From Paenibacillus foliorum (lineage in GTDB: Bacteria; Bacillota; Bacilli; Paenibacillales; NBRC-103111), in contig NZ_WHOD01000049.1 of assembly GCF_013141765.1 (NCBI RefSeq), positions 124,001-188,000 of the forward strand: DNA of 64,000 nucleotides, in the 5' to 3' direction. This document shows, piece after piece, positions 7,332 through 17,443 of this stretch. Each line of letters starts with the position of its first letter. Position 1 is the stretch's first letter. Both the position numbers and the translations under genes were made by a program. The notes below the pieces were generated by a model. That model was not told the DNA's origin. It did not search any database and saw only the letters and a program-made list of their open reading frames with translations.

Positions 7332-10300
7332 TTACCCCATCTTAGTCAGCATCGATTCCAGCAAACGCACCCGGGCGCTTGAAGCATGCAAAAGACCAAT
7401 GCCAATCTCCGGATACAAACGAACCAGCCTCTCTAAATTATCCCCTCGCAATGAAAGCACCCGAACTTCATCGAATATCACTTGCGCGGTAATAGATGAT
7501 TTAGCCTGATCTAATGCCGTTGTCTCGCCAATTGACTGCTTAGGTCCCAGAACCCCCAGCGTACTCTCCAAGCCATTTGAAGAAACGCTGCTCAGCTCCA
7601 CATTGCCTTCTATTATTAAATGCATACTTGAGTTGGTTTCCCCTTGCCGCAGCAAAAAGGTTTGATCGGGAAACACTTCCTCATGAGTAATGCCTGCAAT
7701 AAGTCCAAGCTCATCAACCGATACGTCAGAAAATAACGATACCTGCTTAAGAAAAATAACTTTATCCAGCATCGACAACAGCTTTTGATCATTCGCCATT
7801 TCGCCCTGCACCTCTCCGTTTAAAGCATGTGCCGCAATACTGCGCAGCCAATCGTCCGACCAATGGCAGGCCTGCTCCAGAACGACCTTGGGATCTTCTA
7901 ATGCTTCTCCCTCGGCCTCACTGCCGTTGTCCTTCAGCATATCCAAGAGCGCATAAGCAAGCCTCCGGTCGCCGAGTCCTTCAGCCAACACCTCCAGACC
8001 GTTCTCGCGAATCTCTTCATTCTCATCCTGCACCGTTTCACGCACAGTCGCTACTACACGCTCATCCGCAAGCTTCGACAGGACGGACCAGGCCGCATCG
8101 CACAACGCGATTCGGATTTCCTTATAGCGCTGCTCGGCCAAATCGGCCAGCCCCGCCAGTCCCAGCGTACCGATCGCAGAGGACAGTGCCTTCTCTTTGC
8201 TTGAATCCTGCAGCCGCTGCACGCAAGACTCCACCAGCGTCTGTCGGATCTGCGATTCAGGAAGCAAATCCGATAGGGCAGCGACGCAAGCGTCCCATAT
8301 GAGCGGATGAGGGTTTTGAAGGCCCTCCATCAGAGCCGCAATTCCTTTGTTGCCCATATCGATCAAGCCCTGAACGATCGTTTTGCGCAGCTCCTGATCT
8401 GCTCTAGGATACATTAATAAAAGAAATCCGATGGATTCATCATACTGGAGCTTCCCTAAGCAATGCACGGCAGCCACCTTGACCGCAGGCCGATGGTCCT
8501 CCAACAGCGATATGATCCAATCCGTGTACGTATGGAGCTTCAAATCAGCTATAATACCACAACCGTATACTGCCCACTCACCGCCCGTATCCAGCAGCTT
8601 AATAACGGCTTCATCGCAGGCCGGATAGCTCTCCTCACTTTGCAGCGCGTAAATAGCCCTAATTCCTTCTGCGACCACCTGAGGGTGAGTATCCAACAGC
8701 TTCATACGAATAAAATAATGCGATTGGCTTTTTAGATGCTCCGCCTTCGCAATGAGTTTCACACATTCCACACGCACGCCTGGCTCCTCATCTTCGAGGA
8801 AGGAAGCCACCTGAACGAGCTCCTGTAGTGTAGCTCCCTGCAGGTTCATCGCGCGCAAAGCCGCAATACGGATGCGCGGATTTTTATCGTGGATTAATTC
8901 GACCAGGCGGGGAAGAAACGAAGAATCCTTCGCCTTACCGATCATCTCCAACGCTAGTTCGCGAACATGATCATTAGGGTCATTAAGATACTCCAGCACT
9001 CCCTGAAGCACCTTCGTATTGCGCATTCCCCCAAGAAAGGATGCCGCCGTATCCGACAAATCAGTATGGAAGGACTGAACACTTTTGACCAGCTCTTTAA
9101 TGTACAGATTGCGACCAAACCAAGCGACGGCTACCAACAGAGCAGCAATGGCTACACCGATAATCGCCTGTATCTTAATCTCCAGCAGGCCCTCCGAATG
9201 GAGCAAGGACAGCAGCGCCCCAAGCAAAATACCTCCAGAAGCGGCTATTCCCTGCGCCACATAACGGACGCCGTCTCTTTGCGAAATCGGCAGCATTTTG
9301 AAAAACAATTGATAGCAAGGCTCCGCCGTATAGTACAGCAAAATATAAAAGATAGCGTAAGCCCCCGATACAGCAACAAGCCCGAGCGGGGTATCTATGA
9401 ACAGTGCTGAAATTCCGAATCCACCAATAAACACTATGGCAATCCCAAGCAGCATATTACTTGCGCCCAGCCAGCTCATCAGCCTTCCAGCGAAGGTTTG
9501 CAGCACGAGCGCGACCGTGAATTGAATCGTAATAATCATACCGTAATAAGCTGTTAAGTCCCGTTCATTGGGATAGGCTTGCTGTGTAGTGGTGAAATAT
9601 TGGTACTCCATCAGGAAGTACAAGGCAGGCATCAAGGTCATGAGTGCCACGGCACAGATCAGAAACGGATTCCGCAGCATCTGCCTAATATAAGCTCCTG
9701 ACGTCGCACTGGGGTCCACTGCCGAAGCCGTTTCCAAGACACCCGATCTAGCTTCATTCTTAATGGTAAGCGGGGCCAGATATTGCGCGATTGCTTTGCG
9801 AAAATTCCACAATCCCAATAACAAAAAGCAAGGGGACAGTAAGTATACGGCTTCCGTTCCCCAATAGTGAGTGACCTGCTGAGCGATAAAGCCAGCTGTA
9901 ATGCCACCCACCATCGCAGCGCCCACAAAGATAGGCATCACACGTTTGGCTTGCTGTGTCGGACATAAGTCAAACGCCGTGCTCCACAGCAGCAAGGTCA
10001 GCTGGCGTACAACGAAGTTGGAACAAATAAATAAAATCGGATAATAATACCGATAGTCAATATCCCCCAGCTTGAATCCCAACAGAATCAATCCATTAAT
10101 CAGCAGCAAGCCTGTCATCATCAAATACAGTGTCCGCATCAGCTTGGCTTTGGGCAGCTTCTCTGCCAGCTTGGCTAATAACCAGCCTTCCAAAGGCATA
10201 ATTAGCGCTTCCACAATATAGACGAACGGTAAAAACTGTACCCCAAAGCGTTGATTAAACAGAGCCATAAACGCTGTATAATTGAGCAGTTCAGCAATAC

Positions 10301-10394
10301 CGCCGCAATAGAACACCGGAAGCATAACCCACAGTTTACGTGAGTCTTCAGCACGCAGCCCAAGCAATCGAAATAGGGTACTCATAATAACCAT
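7332..10394 (-). CDS. MFS-like membrane domain fused to HEAT repeats and a cyclic-nucleotide-binding domain
   Basis: A 1020-aa fusion. Residues 1-430 hold about twelve hydrophobic segments resembling MFS or ATP/ADP-translocase-like transporters. Residues 440-850 are HEAT-type helical repeats (DPNDHVRELALEMIGKA, DKNPRIRIAALRAM, LEDHRPAVKVAAVHCLGKL). Residues about 880-1010 are a cNMP-binding domain (FSDVSVDELGLIA, LRQGETNSSMHLIIEGNVEL, SIGETTALD). A TTG at 10397 and ATGs at 10394 and 10385 are possible starts; ATG 10394 is chosen for the AGGA 5 nt upstream. Placement ahead of the partner-switch genes suggests a membrane sensor feeding that pathway. The ligand and whether it transports anything are unknown; a nearby cyclase-like gene is degenerate. 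Confidence 0.88.
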   Translation of the reverse strand: MVIMSTLFRLLGLRAEDSRKLWVMLPVFYCGGIAELLNYTAFMALFNQRFGVQFLPFVYIVEALIMPLEGWLLAKLAEKLPKAKLMRTLYLMMTGLLLINGLILLGFKLGDIDYRYYYPILFICSNFVVRQLTLLLWSTAFDLCPTQQAKRVMPIFVGAAMVGGITAGFIAQQVTHYWGTEAVYLLSPCFLLLGLWNFRKAIAQYLAPLTIKNEARSGVLETASAVDPSATSGAYIRQMLRNPFLICAVALMTLMPALYFLMEYQYFTTTQQAYPNERDLTAYYGMIITIQFTVALVLQTFAGRLMSWLGASNMLLGIAIVFIGGFGISALFIDTPLGLVAVSGAYAIFYILLYYTAEPCYQLFFKMLPISQRDGVRYVAQGIAASGGILLGALLSLLHSEGLLEIKIQAIIGVAIAALLVAVAWFGRNLYIKELVKSVQSFHTDLSDTAASFLGGMRNTKVLQGVLEYLNDPNDHVRELALEMIGKAKDSSFLPRLVELIHDKNPRIRIAALRAMNLQGATLQELVQVASFLEDEEPGVRVECVKLIAKAEHLKSQSHYFIRMKLLDTHPQVVAEGIRAIYALQSEESYPACDEAVIKLLDTGGEWAVYGCGIIADLKLHTYTDWIISLLEDHRPAVKVAAVHCLGKLQYDESIGFLLLMYPRADQELRKTIVQGLIDMGNKGIAALMEGLQNPHPLIWDACVAALSDLLPESQIRQTLVESCVQRLQDSSKEKALSSAIGTLGLAGLADLAEQRYKEIRIALCDAAWSVLSKLADERVVATVRETVQDENEEIRENGLEVLAEGLGDRRLAYALLDMLKDNGSEAEGEALEDPKVVLEQACHWSDDWLRSIAAHALNGEVQGEMANDQKLLSMLDKVIFLKQVSLFSDVSVDELGLIAGITHEEVFPDQTFLLRQGETNSSMHLIIEGNVELSSVSSNGLESTLGVLGPKQSIGETTALDQAKSSITAQVIFDEVRVLSLRGDNLERLVRLYPEIGIGLLHASSARVRLLESMLTKMG

Positions 10395-10483
10395 CAAGTC
10401 CTGTCTATGTATAATATCCCGCCGAGGATAAACGGCTGCTCCGTCCCTTTAGGGACTAGCGCGTTTGTCTGGGTTGATGCCAA

Positions 10484-10975
10484 CTAAAGCTTTTTCAAGA
10501 AGGCCATCCGGCCCTCACCCTCATAATAATAATCAGGGTAACTGCCTATATGCTCGAAGCCCCGCTCCTGAAAAATCCGCCGAATTGTGCTGTATTCCTG
10601 CAGATCGCAGGTGTAGGTAAGGATATACCGCCCATTCTGCGACTTCACAAAATTCAACAGCGTTTCATAGAGCCGATTTGCTATTCCGCGCTTCCGATAA
10701 TCTTTACGCACGACAATATAGTCCCACAAGTATCCCCCAGTTTTATGCTCATTCTCGGTGACACTTATAGCACCTACAATATCCCCCTCTTCGTTCTCCA
10801 CATACCAATGCTGATGCGTTGGCAATCCCAGGCTCTCCAAAGGCTTGTTGCGAAAGTGCTCGATCTCTCCAGGTGTATGATGTTGGTCGTCAAACGATTG
10901 CTCCGAGAGGAAAAACTCACTGACCCGCCTCGCCTCTCTTTCCGTTTTCATAGTTACAATGTTAATTTCATTCAT
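10484..10975 (-). CDS. GNAT-family N-acetyltransferase
   Basis: A 163-aa acetyl-CoA-dependent acyltransferase. The GNAT core shows GDIVGAISV (strand 4), then YIVVRKDYRKRGIANRLYETLLNF, whose RKRGIA loop is the acetyl-CoA pyrophosphate-binding motif. It ends with FQERGFEHIGSYPDYYYEGEG, typical of the C-terminal strands. GGGGGAG precedes the ATG. It starts 27 nt after the stop of the 920-aa propeller/cyclase-like gene and may be co-transcribed. The substrate is unknown. Confidence 0.9.
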   Translation of the reverse strand: MNEINIVTMKTEREARRVSEFFLSEQSFDDQHHTPGEIEHFRNKPLESLGLPTHQHWYVENEEGDIVGAISVTENEHKTGGYLWDYIVVRKDYRKRGIANRLYETLLNFVKSQNGRYILTYTCDLQEYSTIRRIFQERGFEHIGSYPDYYYEGEGRMAFLKKL

Positions 10976-11002
10976 GACTTACTCCCCCGTTTTACCTCGA
11001 GC

Positions 11003-13765
11003 TTAGGACACGAACAATGTGCCGTTCCATTCTTCAGTGGTACCGTTCTGGAAATATTCATCACATAAATAGAAATATAGCTTTGCGGCTTTGTCTTGAC
11101 GATTGATTTTGATAACCTGCACAAAGGCTTCTCTTGCGTCATAAAAACGACCAACCTGATACAGCACCACCGCTTGCTCAAACAATGTTTTTGTTTTTTC
11201 CTTCAGGGCTCTGGCCGTATCCGACTCCCCATGGTACACATCGAATACTTGCAGCGGCTCCTCCTTACCCTCTACCCGAATCAATCCAAGGCAGCGGTAC
11301 TGGAAGATACTGCGGTCACTAAGGGACTGAATAATAAAATCAGAAACGAGAATAGACGCTCCAAGCGGTTCCGTTAATCTCTCCAGTTCATTGGCCAGAT
11401 TCACATCATCGGAAATAACATTTCCCTCCAACCGCTGTTCCTCCCCAATAATTCCGAGCCGGAGCGGACCCTTGTGCAGACCGATACCGATATCGATAGG
11501 CTTGTAGCCGGAATTAGCACGATGTACATTGTACAGATCCAATTCCTTTCTCATTCCGATACAAGAAAGCAGGGCTTGCTCAACAACGTTGGGAAACAGC
11601 GCCATAAAGCCAGCTCCCGCATATTTATTGATCAATCCGTCATGATTGCGGACATAAGGGCCAAAACGATTTAAAAACGAGTTAATAAAATTGAAATTTT
11701 CCTCCGGTGTCAACCGTTTCGACAATAAATAGAAAGACCGTATATTAACAATTAATATGCTCATCTCCTGTTCAACTTGATCACCAAGCTGAACCTCCAG
11801 AATGCTGTCCTTATCTAAATATTTCAGAAACTGCTGCGGTACAAACCGGTAATAAGCCTCGCTCACCCGAGTCACCTTGGCAATGTAACCACGGATATGC
11901 TCTGCCATCATATTGAAGCTGTCTCCCAGATCAGAAACCTCGTCACGGGTCCGTATATTAACAACGGTATCCCAATTCCCTTTGGAAATAGCGATTGCGC
12001 TGCTCCGCAGCTTGCGAATCGATGAAAGCATCAGATAGGTCATCAGCATAAAAATACTTAGTAAAACGAGCGTAATCACCGTGATATTCTGAATGATGTT
12101 ACGAAGCAGCTCGCGTCTGTGCTGAAGAATACCCTCCATGTTTTTACTTGTTTCAAAGAGACCGACAATTTTACCTGAGCTGTTATAAATCGGACCTAGC
12201 GCATAAATCCAGAAGCCTGTTTCGTCCTGCCATCGGTCGGTAGTAATCTTACCCTGTTTGACTACCTCCTGGTTTTTCTCCGTCTCCGGGAACGGGTTGA
12301 ACATGTTGACATCATCAGCATCCTCAATGATCCGATAGATGACGCCATTCTCATATTTATAGAGCGCTTTGTAAAAGCCTCTGTTGTCGCTTTCTTCGCT
12401 TCCATCGAAGACGGAGTCCATTTTTTCACGAAACATTTTATAATCATTACTTCTATATTCCAGCGGAGAATTCATCTTCTCCAGCTTATCGCCGTCGATC
12501 AAATTCCGGCCATTACGCGCAAGCAAAGAAAGTTCGTGAATCGACTCATCCTCGAGCTTTTGGGAAAAATTCATGTAAATAAAATAGGAGAGCAATACCA
12601 TTGAAATCGCGATGACCGGTACAAAAACAATGATTTGCTTCAGCATTAGCGATATTCTTCGGTTCATAATGTTGAAATAGAGCAGTTTAACCGCAAAAGC
12701 CAACAGCAGCAGCCCAACCAGAGCTAACCCCCAAACAAACCACTTATGCCCCATCGTCTCCGCAGAATATATACCTCCGGTTACCTTGGCCCTAATAGTC
12801 CCATCTTCGTTTTGGCGTAAAATCATACCCTCATGTACCACAATCAAGCTGTCATCCGCCCCAATGGCAATCGTCGGCATAACGTCTGAGGAAATTTCCA
12901 TGTCCTGCTGCTTAGCTGTTTCTTTCGTTAGCAGCGCCTCCACGATGTAAGGATTCGCAGGATCTATTCGGCTAATTGTCTCGCCATAGTAGTCTATATA
13001 GACCAAACGACCTTTCCCGTCCAAGCTAAGCTTTTCCGGAAAATTTCTATACGAGCGGTCGATGCCGGGTAAAGGATAAATAAGCTCGTAGCGTCCGCCT
13101 TCCATCATGCGATAAATTTCACCGCTTCGGACAGAAACGTAGATCTGGCCCACATTTGTTCCCGCAACTCCAGCCAGGTACTTCCCTTCGGGAAGTTTGG
13201 CCGTAAACATAGCTTTAGGGTCTGTGCTGCCAACACCCGTGTGAAAAAGTGTAGTTTCATTAAAATCGTCCACAAAAAAGGACAATACATCCCCTTGAAC
13301 CTTTAATGATTTCAAGCTGCCTATACGATACCTTTTGCGCTCGGATTTATCTTTATAGTCTTTGCGGAAAAAGGCCTGATCTTGTTCCCCTTCCGGGGTA
13401 AAACGAATAATCTGCTCTGATTTGACGGTCAGGCCGTAAGAATCAAGCGTCGTTTTGACCGTATACAGGTTGCCCTGTTTATCGGCTGCAAGCTCATTAA
13501 AATGGTAGATCTCCCCGCCGGTATCGTTCGTGCTTACCGTATATACGACATTTCCTGATGAGTTAAGCTTAACAATCGTTTTCTTGGAGTTGTCGATCAC
13601 ATATAGATTGTTCTGCTCGTCAGCAAGCGCATTGGATACACTTCCGAACGGCAAATCCTTATGGAAGGGAGAGCTGGTAACCGCATCCCGGTTTACATAC
13701 ACATAGTATCCTGCCCCCGCAGCAAGCATCAGCACGAGCAGCAAAGCCGCTATATATTTCTTCAT
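11003..13765 (-). CDS. membrane sensor with propeller-like domain, HAMP and a degenerate class III cyclase domain
   Basis: A 920-aa protein. It has an N-terminal membrane anchor (4-22), an outside NHL/propeller-like region (about 35-330, units such as EQNNLYVIDNSKKTIVKL), two membrane helices (about 343-400), a second outside sensor region (400-555), a further helix (about 557-583), HAMP (to about 640), a class III nucleotidyl-cyclase fold (about 660-840) and a TPR-like tail. The metal-binding aspartates of active cyclases are replaced: VNIRSF has Asn674 and KYAGAGFMALF has Ala718. The VNLASRL-type arginine is also lost (VNLANEL). Catalysis is therefore unlikely, and a nucleotide-binding or dimerisation role is inferred. 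The ribosome site is weak (GAGAG). Confidence 0.85.
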   Translation of the reverse strand: MKKYIAALLLVLMLAAGAGYYVYVNRDAVTSSPFHKDLPFGSVSNALADEQNNLYVIDNSKKTIVKLNSSGNVVYTVSTNDTGGEIYHFNELAADKQGNLYTVKTTLDSYGLTVKSEQIIRFTPEGEQDQAFFRKDYKDKSERKRYRIGSLKSLKVQGDVLSFFVDDFNETTLFHTGVGSTDPKAMFTAKLPEGKYLAGVAGTNVGQIYVSVRSGEIYRMMEGGRYELIYPLPGIDRSYRNFPEKLSLDGKGRLVYIDYYGETISRIDPANPYIVEALLTKETAKQQDMEISSDVMPTIAIGADDSLIVVHEGMILRQNEDGTIRAKVTGGIYSAETMGHKWFVWGLALVGLLLLAFAVKLLYFNIMNRRISLMLKQIIVFVPVIAISMVLLSYFIYMNFSQKLEDESIHELSLLARNGRNLIDGDKLEKMNSPLEYRSNDYKMFREKMDSVFDGSEESDNRGFYKALYKYENGVIYRIIEDADDVNMFNPFPETEKNQEVVKQGKITTDRWQDETGFWIYALGPIYNSSGKIVGLFETSKNMEGILQHRRELLRNIIQNITVITLVLLSIFMLMTYLMLSSIRKLRSSAIAISKGNWDTVVNIRTRDEVSDLGDSFNMMAEHIRGYIAKVTRVSEAYYRFVPQQFLKYLDKDSILEVQLGDQVEQEMSILIVNIRSFYLLSKRLTPEENFNFINSFLNRFGPYVRNHDGLINKYAGAGFMALFPNVVEQALLSCIGMRKELDLYNVHRANSGYKPIDIGIGLHKGPLRLGIIGEEQRLEGNVISDDVNLANELERLTEPLGASILVSDFIIQSLSDRSIFQYRCLGLIRVEGKEEPLQVFDVYHGESDTARALKEKTKTLFEQAVVLYQVGRFYDAREAFVQVIKINRQDKAAKLYFYLCDEYFQNGTTEEWNGTLFVS

Positions 13766-13853
13766 CGTTCTCTCATCGCCTCATTTTCACAAGCTCGTAA
13801 AGTCCGGTTACAAACAACCCACCGCTTAGCACGGTGTTCATTTTTCTAAGTTA

Positions 13854-16800
13854 TTAGGAAGAAACCATGATGGTTCGGGTTCCCTCGTCCCATTCCACAT
13901 CAAGTCCTATTGTCTCAGCAATAAAGCGAAGTGGAACATACGTCCTTCCCGCAATTAAAGCAGGGGCTGTATCCAGGGATACGGCCTCACCATCGACATA
14001 GGCAGTAGTGCTGTCTATCTTGCATACTATCGTTGCACCCTCATGGCTTATCGTAACAGTCCGATCATCCTCATCATAAATTACCACAGCTCCAAACGCT
14101 TCTGAAACCGGTCTTATCGGCAGGAATGCCTTTCCATTTATCATAGCAGGAGGGGCTTCAAAGAGTATCAATAAATCAGGAGAAATTACATTTTCTACTG
14201 GAAAAATTTGCATAGAATCACTGTAGGCTTGCTTCATCTCCGCAGCGACTTTACTTAACAGCAACAGCTGCTCCGGCGAGTATTTCTCAAGCTCCTTGCC
14301 CTTAATTTGCTCCAAAATTTGCTGGCTTTCTTGGGCTAACGCGCTTTGCACAGCTTCAGGAAGCATTGCGCTATCCTGCTGCCCCTCATCAAGCAATTGG
14401 GATGGCAGCTGCATAATCGCATCCAGCTGCATGAACAACGCTTCCTTCTGCGCGGACAGCACCGCATCATCGAGTGAAGCTATCGAGTGCAGAAGCTGCT
14501 CGGCCCGCTCAGCGTCCTTCTGCTTCTGCGCTTCCGCCCATGCTGCCTGCAGCTTGACTTTCGCCTCCTGCAGCGCAGCTACGCTCTCGGCGCTGCCGCT
14601 CTCCAACAGCGCCAACTGCTTGGCCGCTTCGGCCAGCTGAGCGGCCTGGGCCGCTGCTGCAGCTGCGTCGCCCGCAGCGAGCGCTTGGCGCAGCAGCGCC
14701 TGCTGGCGCTGCTCGTACACGGCAGCGCTCACGCTGCCCGTGGCGCCCTCGCTTGCGCCACTGCCTGCTCCGCCTGCGGCGCTTCCACTCGCGCCACTGC
14801 CTGCTCCGCCTGCGGCGCCTCCGCTTGCGCCACTGCCCGCTCCGCCTGCCGTGCTTCCCGCATCCGGCTTGGCCTCCGTTGCCGCATCAGCCTCCAGCTG
14901 CTTCAGCAGCGCTTCCGGGTTGTGCACCAGCGCAATCTGCTTAAGCGCTGCCTGCTGGTCGCCGCTTTGCAGCGCCTGCATTAGTGCCAGCTGTGCCTCC
15001 GCATCCTTCTGCTCAATGGATAAGCGGGCAATGTCCACACCTTTATTAGCTGCCACAGCCGCTTCTTTGGCCAGCTTCAAACGCTCGGCTTCCTTCTTCA
15101 GAGCCTCAACCTCTTGAGCTATCTGCTCTGCGGTGAGCAGCGGTGCTATTTGGCTAGTCTCATTTATCTCAACGGTCAGCTTAAGTGCAGCTATCTTCTC
15201 AGGAGCCACGGCTGCTGACCCCTTCGGATCCTCCATTGTTTTCAAGTCCATAGCGCTGCCGTTAGAAACCCAAGCTCCCCCCGACAATTCCGATTTATAA
15301 AACACACCCTGCCCTGATCCTGTCATAGTAGCTTTGGCTGCATTGTACAATTCAGGTGTCATGGCTTCCATAGATATACGATAGGTTCCAATGATCAGGG
15401 TTCCATCCGGCATTTCCCCCGTCGCACCCCCTGCTTCAGGGCTAACCGAGGCTTGCGCAGCTTCCTTCACAGCAGGAAGTGCTGTAAGCTCGCCCGGCTT
15501 ATCAAACGTTATCGTACCGGACGTCCCATTACCTGATAGCATACCTTCGGCGACAACCTCTTTTTTCTTGAACAGCACCACCCTCAAGCTCTCAGGCTGA
15601 CTGAACATGACGCTTAAATGCCTCACCGGCTTCTTCAACGGCTTCTTCTTGCCAATTGGCTTCCCTTCAACTGTAAAAAGTGCAAAGTCGGTTGCTTCCA
15701 GCTTTTTATCTACTTGGATCGTGAAATTACTCAACAGCTCACCAACGGATGGCTTTGACTCCCACTTGCCTACAGGGCCTTTCTTTTCCGACTGCGGCGG
15801 TTTGATTTTAGCCAAACCATCATCGATCTCGCGATACGGCAAAACCCCTGCTTTATACGTCCGCTCCACCTCTCCGCCTGAATCGACATTCAGCTTGCCC
15901 AAAGCCAGCTTATAGCTGATCCAGCTTGAGGTAACCGCTTGCTCCGCCTGGTCTTTCGCTTCTCTAAGCTTCTGCAGCTCATCTGCTCTTAGAAGCCCTA
16001 GCTTCAGCTTTTTATTAGCTTCCTCAACCCCATCGGCTGCTTTATCTCTCGCCCGTAATGACTGGGCATACGCTTCCTCTGCGCCCTTCGCATCCAGATA
16101 CGACTGCTTTATTGCTAGAATCACGTTTTTCCGGCTTTCTTTTTCCTTCAAAACGGCTTTATTCTGATCCATCATCGAGATCGGCAGCGACTGCCTGATA
16201 TCGTCGAAGTATCTTAGTCCGTCATATTCCCCCTGTAACAGCACCTTCGGAAGCGGAATAATCCCAAGCCATATCCACCCTTCCCAATCCGTGCCTATTT
16301 TCTCCAATGTCACATCGTAGTTGGCCATAAACAGGTCGTAATCCATGTCCTTCATTTGGTACATACTTTCGATGACCTTCATTCGGGCTTCACCGAACTT
16401 AGCGCTATACAGCATCCGGTTCGTATTAAACTTCTCCTCGGCCAGCTTGCGATCCTCACGGTCCTGAAGCAGCGCTAGGTTCGTCTTTTCCGCACCTACC
16501 GTATATTTCTCCAGCATCGCTTGATTCAAATCGGCATAATCCTGAATGTAGGAAAGCGTCACGCCCACCTCCAAATCCAGGTCTACCCTCTCTCCCAACG
16601 CGAGTCGGGTTGATTTATAGGAAAGCTGTGCTTGCTTCAGCTCTGAAGCTGCTTGCTCCAAAGCTTTTTCCGCCTGCTCTCGGGCCGCTTGATCCGCCAA
16701 TCCTAGCTTCTGCATCGTCCTAACGCCATCCAACGTTCTTTTGGCTGCATCCAGCTTCATCTGCGACACCTCTTCGGCAAGCATGCCTTGTACCCCATTC

Positions 16801-17189
16801 CAATACAGCTTCTCCATATCATTCTGAACCGATCTCGCCTTACTCTTGAGCGTCTCTTCGGCAATCAGAAGCTGTTTGCGCGCCTCTGGAATTTTCAAAC
16901 GAAGCTGCAGATCTTTACTCAAATTTCTTGGCTTGGCAAAAAGGCTTGAATCCTTAGCTTCCTCGCTCTTTATTGCATACTGCGCTTGGATGAGCTCCAA
17001 TTTTTTCTTGGTCACTTCCGACTTCGCATCACGAATGTCTTGGCTGTTCTTGATACCCAGCTGTACGGCATCTTTAAGCGGAAGCTCCTTTACCTTATCG
17101 CCAGTGGCAGCCGATACCGAACCAACCAACATTTGATTCATTAATAGGAGCAGTACCAGACAGCGTCCGACACCTCTTGCGACATCCAA
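13854..17189 (-). CDS. secreted TolC-like coiled-coil protein with C-terminal stalk (copper-amine-oxidase N-like) domain
   Basis: An exported protein of about 1111 aa. The frame opens at ATG 17216 without a ribosome site. TTG 17189 is preferred because CGGAGG lies 7 nt before it and gives a clean signal peptide (CLVLLLLMNQMLVGSVSAA). Residues about 30-450 look like two TolC/outer-membrane-efflux-type helical repeats (LPLKDAVQLGIKNSQDIRDA; RKNVILAIKQSYLDAKGAEE). Then come a beta region (490-680), long Ala/Gln/Glu coiled coils with a Gly-Ala-Ser repeat (about 780-820), and a stalk domain (about 1000-1110) with AFLPIRPVSEAFGAVVIYD and TYVPLRFIAETIGLDVEWD. As the host appears Gram-positive, a true outer-membrane channel is unlikely; a cell-wall or envelope scaffold is inferred. 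Confidence 0.8.
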   Translation of the reverse strand: MDVARGVGRCLVLLLLMNQMLVGSVSAATGDKVKELPLKDAVQLGIKNSQDIRDAKSEVTKKKLELIQAQYAIKSEEAKDSSLFAKPRNLSKDLQLRLKIPEARKQLLIAEETLKSKARSVQNDMEKLYWNGVQGMLAEEVSQMKLDAAKRTLDGVRTMQKLGLADQAAREQAEKALEQAASELKQAQLSYKSTRLALGERVDLDLEVGVTLSYIQDYADLNQAMLEKYTVGAEKTNLALLQDREDRKLAEEKFNTNRMLYSAKFGEARMKVIESMYQMKDMDYDLFMANYDVTLEKIGTDWEGWIWLGIIPLPKVLLQGEYDGLRYFDDIRQSLPISMMDQNKAVLKEKESRKNVILAIKQSYLDAKGAEEAYAQSLRARDKAADGVEEANKKLKLGLLRADELQKLREAKDQAEQAVTSSWISYKLALGKLNVDSGGEVERTYKAGVLPYREIDDGLAKIKPPQSEKKGPVGKWESKPSVGELLSNFTIQVDKKLEATDFALFTVEGKPIGKKKPLKKPVRHLSVMFSQPESLRVVLFKKKEVVAEGMLSGNGTSGTITFDKPGELTALPAVKEAAQASVSPEAGGATGEMPDGTLIIGTYRISMEAMTPELYNAAKATMTGSGQGVFYKSELSGGAWVSNGSAMDLKTMEDPKGSAAVAPEKIAALKLTVEINETSQIAPLLTAEQIAQEVEALKKEAERLKLAKEAAVAANKGVDIARLSIEQKDAEAQLALMQALQSGDQQAALKQIALVHNPEALLKQLEADAATEAKPDAGSTAGGAGSGASGGAAGGAGSGASGSAAGGAGSGASEGATGSVSAAVYEQRQQALLRQALAAGDAAAAAAQAAQLAEAAKQLALLESGSAESVAALQEAKVKLQAAWAEAQKQKDAERAEQLLHSIASLDDAVLSAQKEALFMQLDAIMQLPSQLLDEGQQDSAMLPEAVQSALAQESQQILEQIKGKELEKYSPEQLLLLSKVAAEMKQAYSDSMQIFPVENVISPDLLILFEAPPAMINGKAFLPIRPVSEAFGAVVIYDEDDRTVTISHEGATIVCKIDSTTAYVDGEAVSLDTAPALIAGRTYVPLRFIAETIGLDVEWDEGTRTIMVSS
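14752..14858 (-). repeat. three degenerate 36-bp Gly-Ala-Ser coding repeats
   Basis: Near-identical units encode GGAGSGAS-type blocks three times in the linker of the TolC-like/stalk protein. They form a flexible hinge and make the local GC content unusually high. Confidence 0.75.
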
Positions 17190-17443
17190 AGTGATCCCTC
17201 CGAGTCCCATTTTCATAGTTTAATAGTACAATACTTATAGGCATATCGCACCCTCTTTTTGGAAAATAGGCACGAAAAAGGACGAATTAGGTCCTAAAAA
17301 GGATTTTATTGCCGCATAGTGTATTTTTTAGTACTATTAAATTAATCGTTTCTACTATATGTCCGTATTTACATAGAACCGGTTCTGAAGCCGGAAAGTT
17401 GGTTATGCCATACATTATTTGGGGCCAAAAGGAGATTCATTCG

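Noticed and set aside
11003-13765. Active adenylate/guanylate cyclase
   Set aside because: Both metal-binding aspartates are replaced, so only a degenerate cyclase fold is claimed.
14296-15117. Several plus-strand Ala/Cys/Ser-rich frames
   Set aside because: Antisense to the Ala/Gln-rich coiled-coil region of the TolC-like gene; a composition effect.
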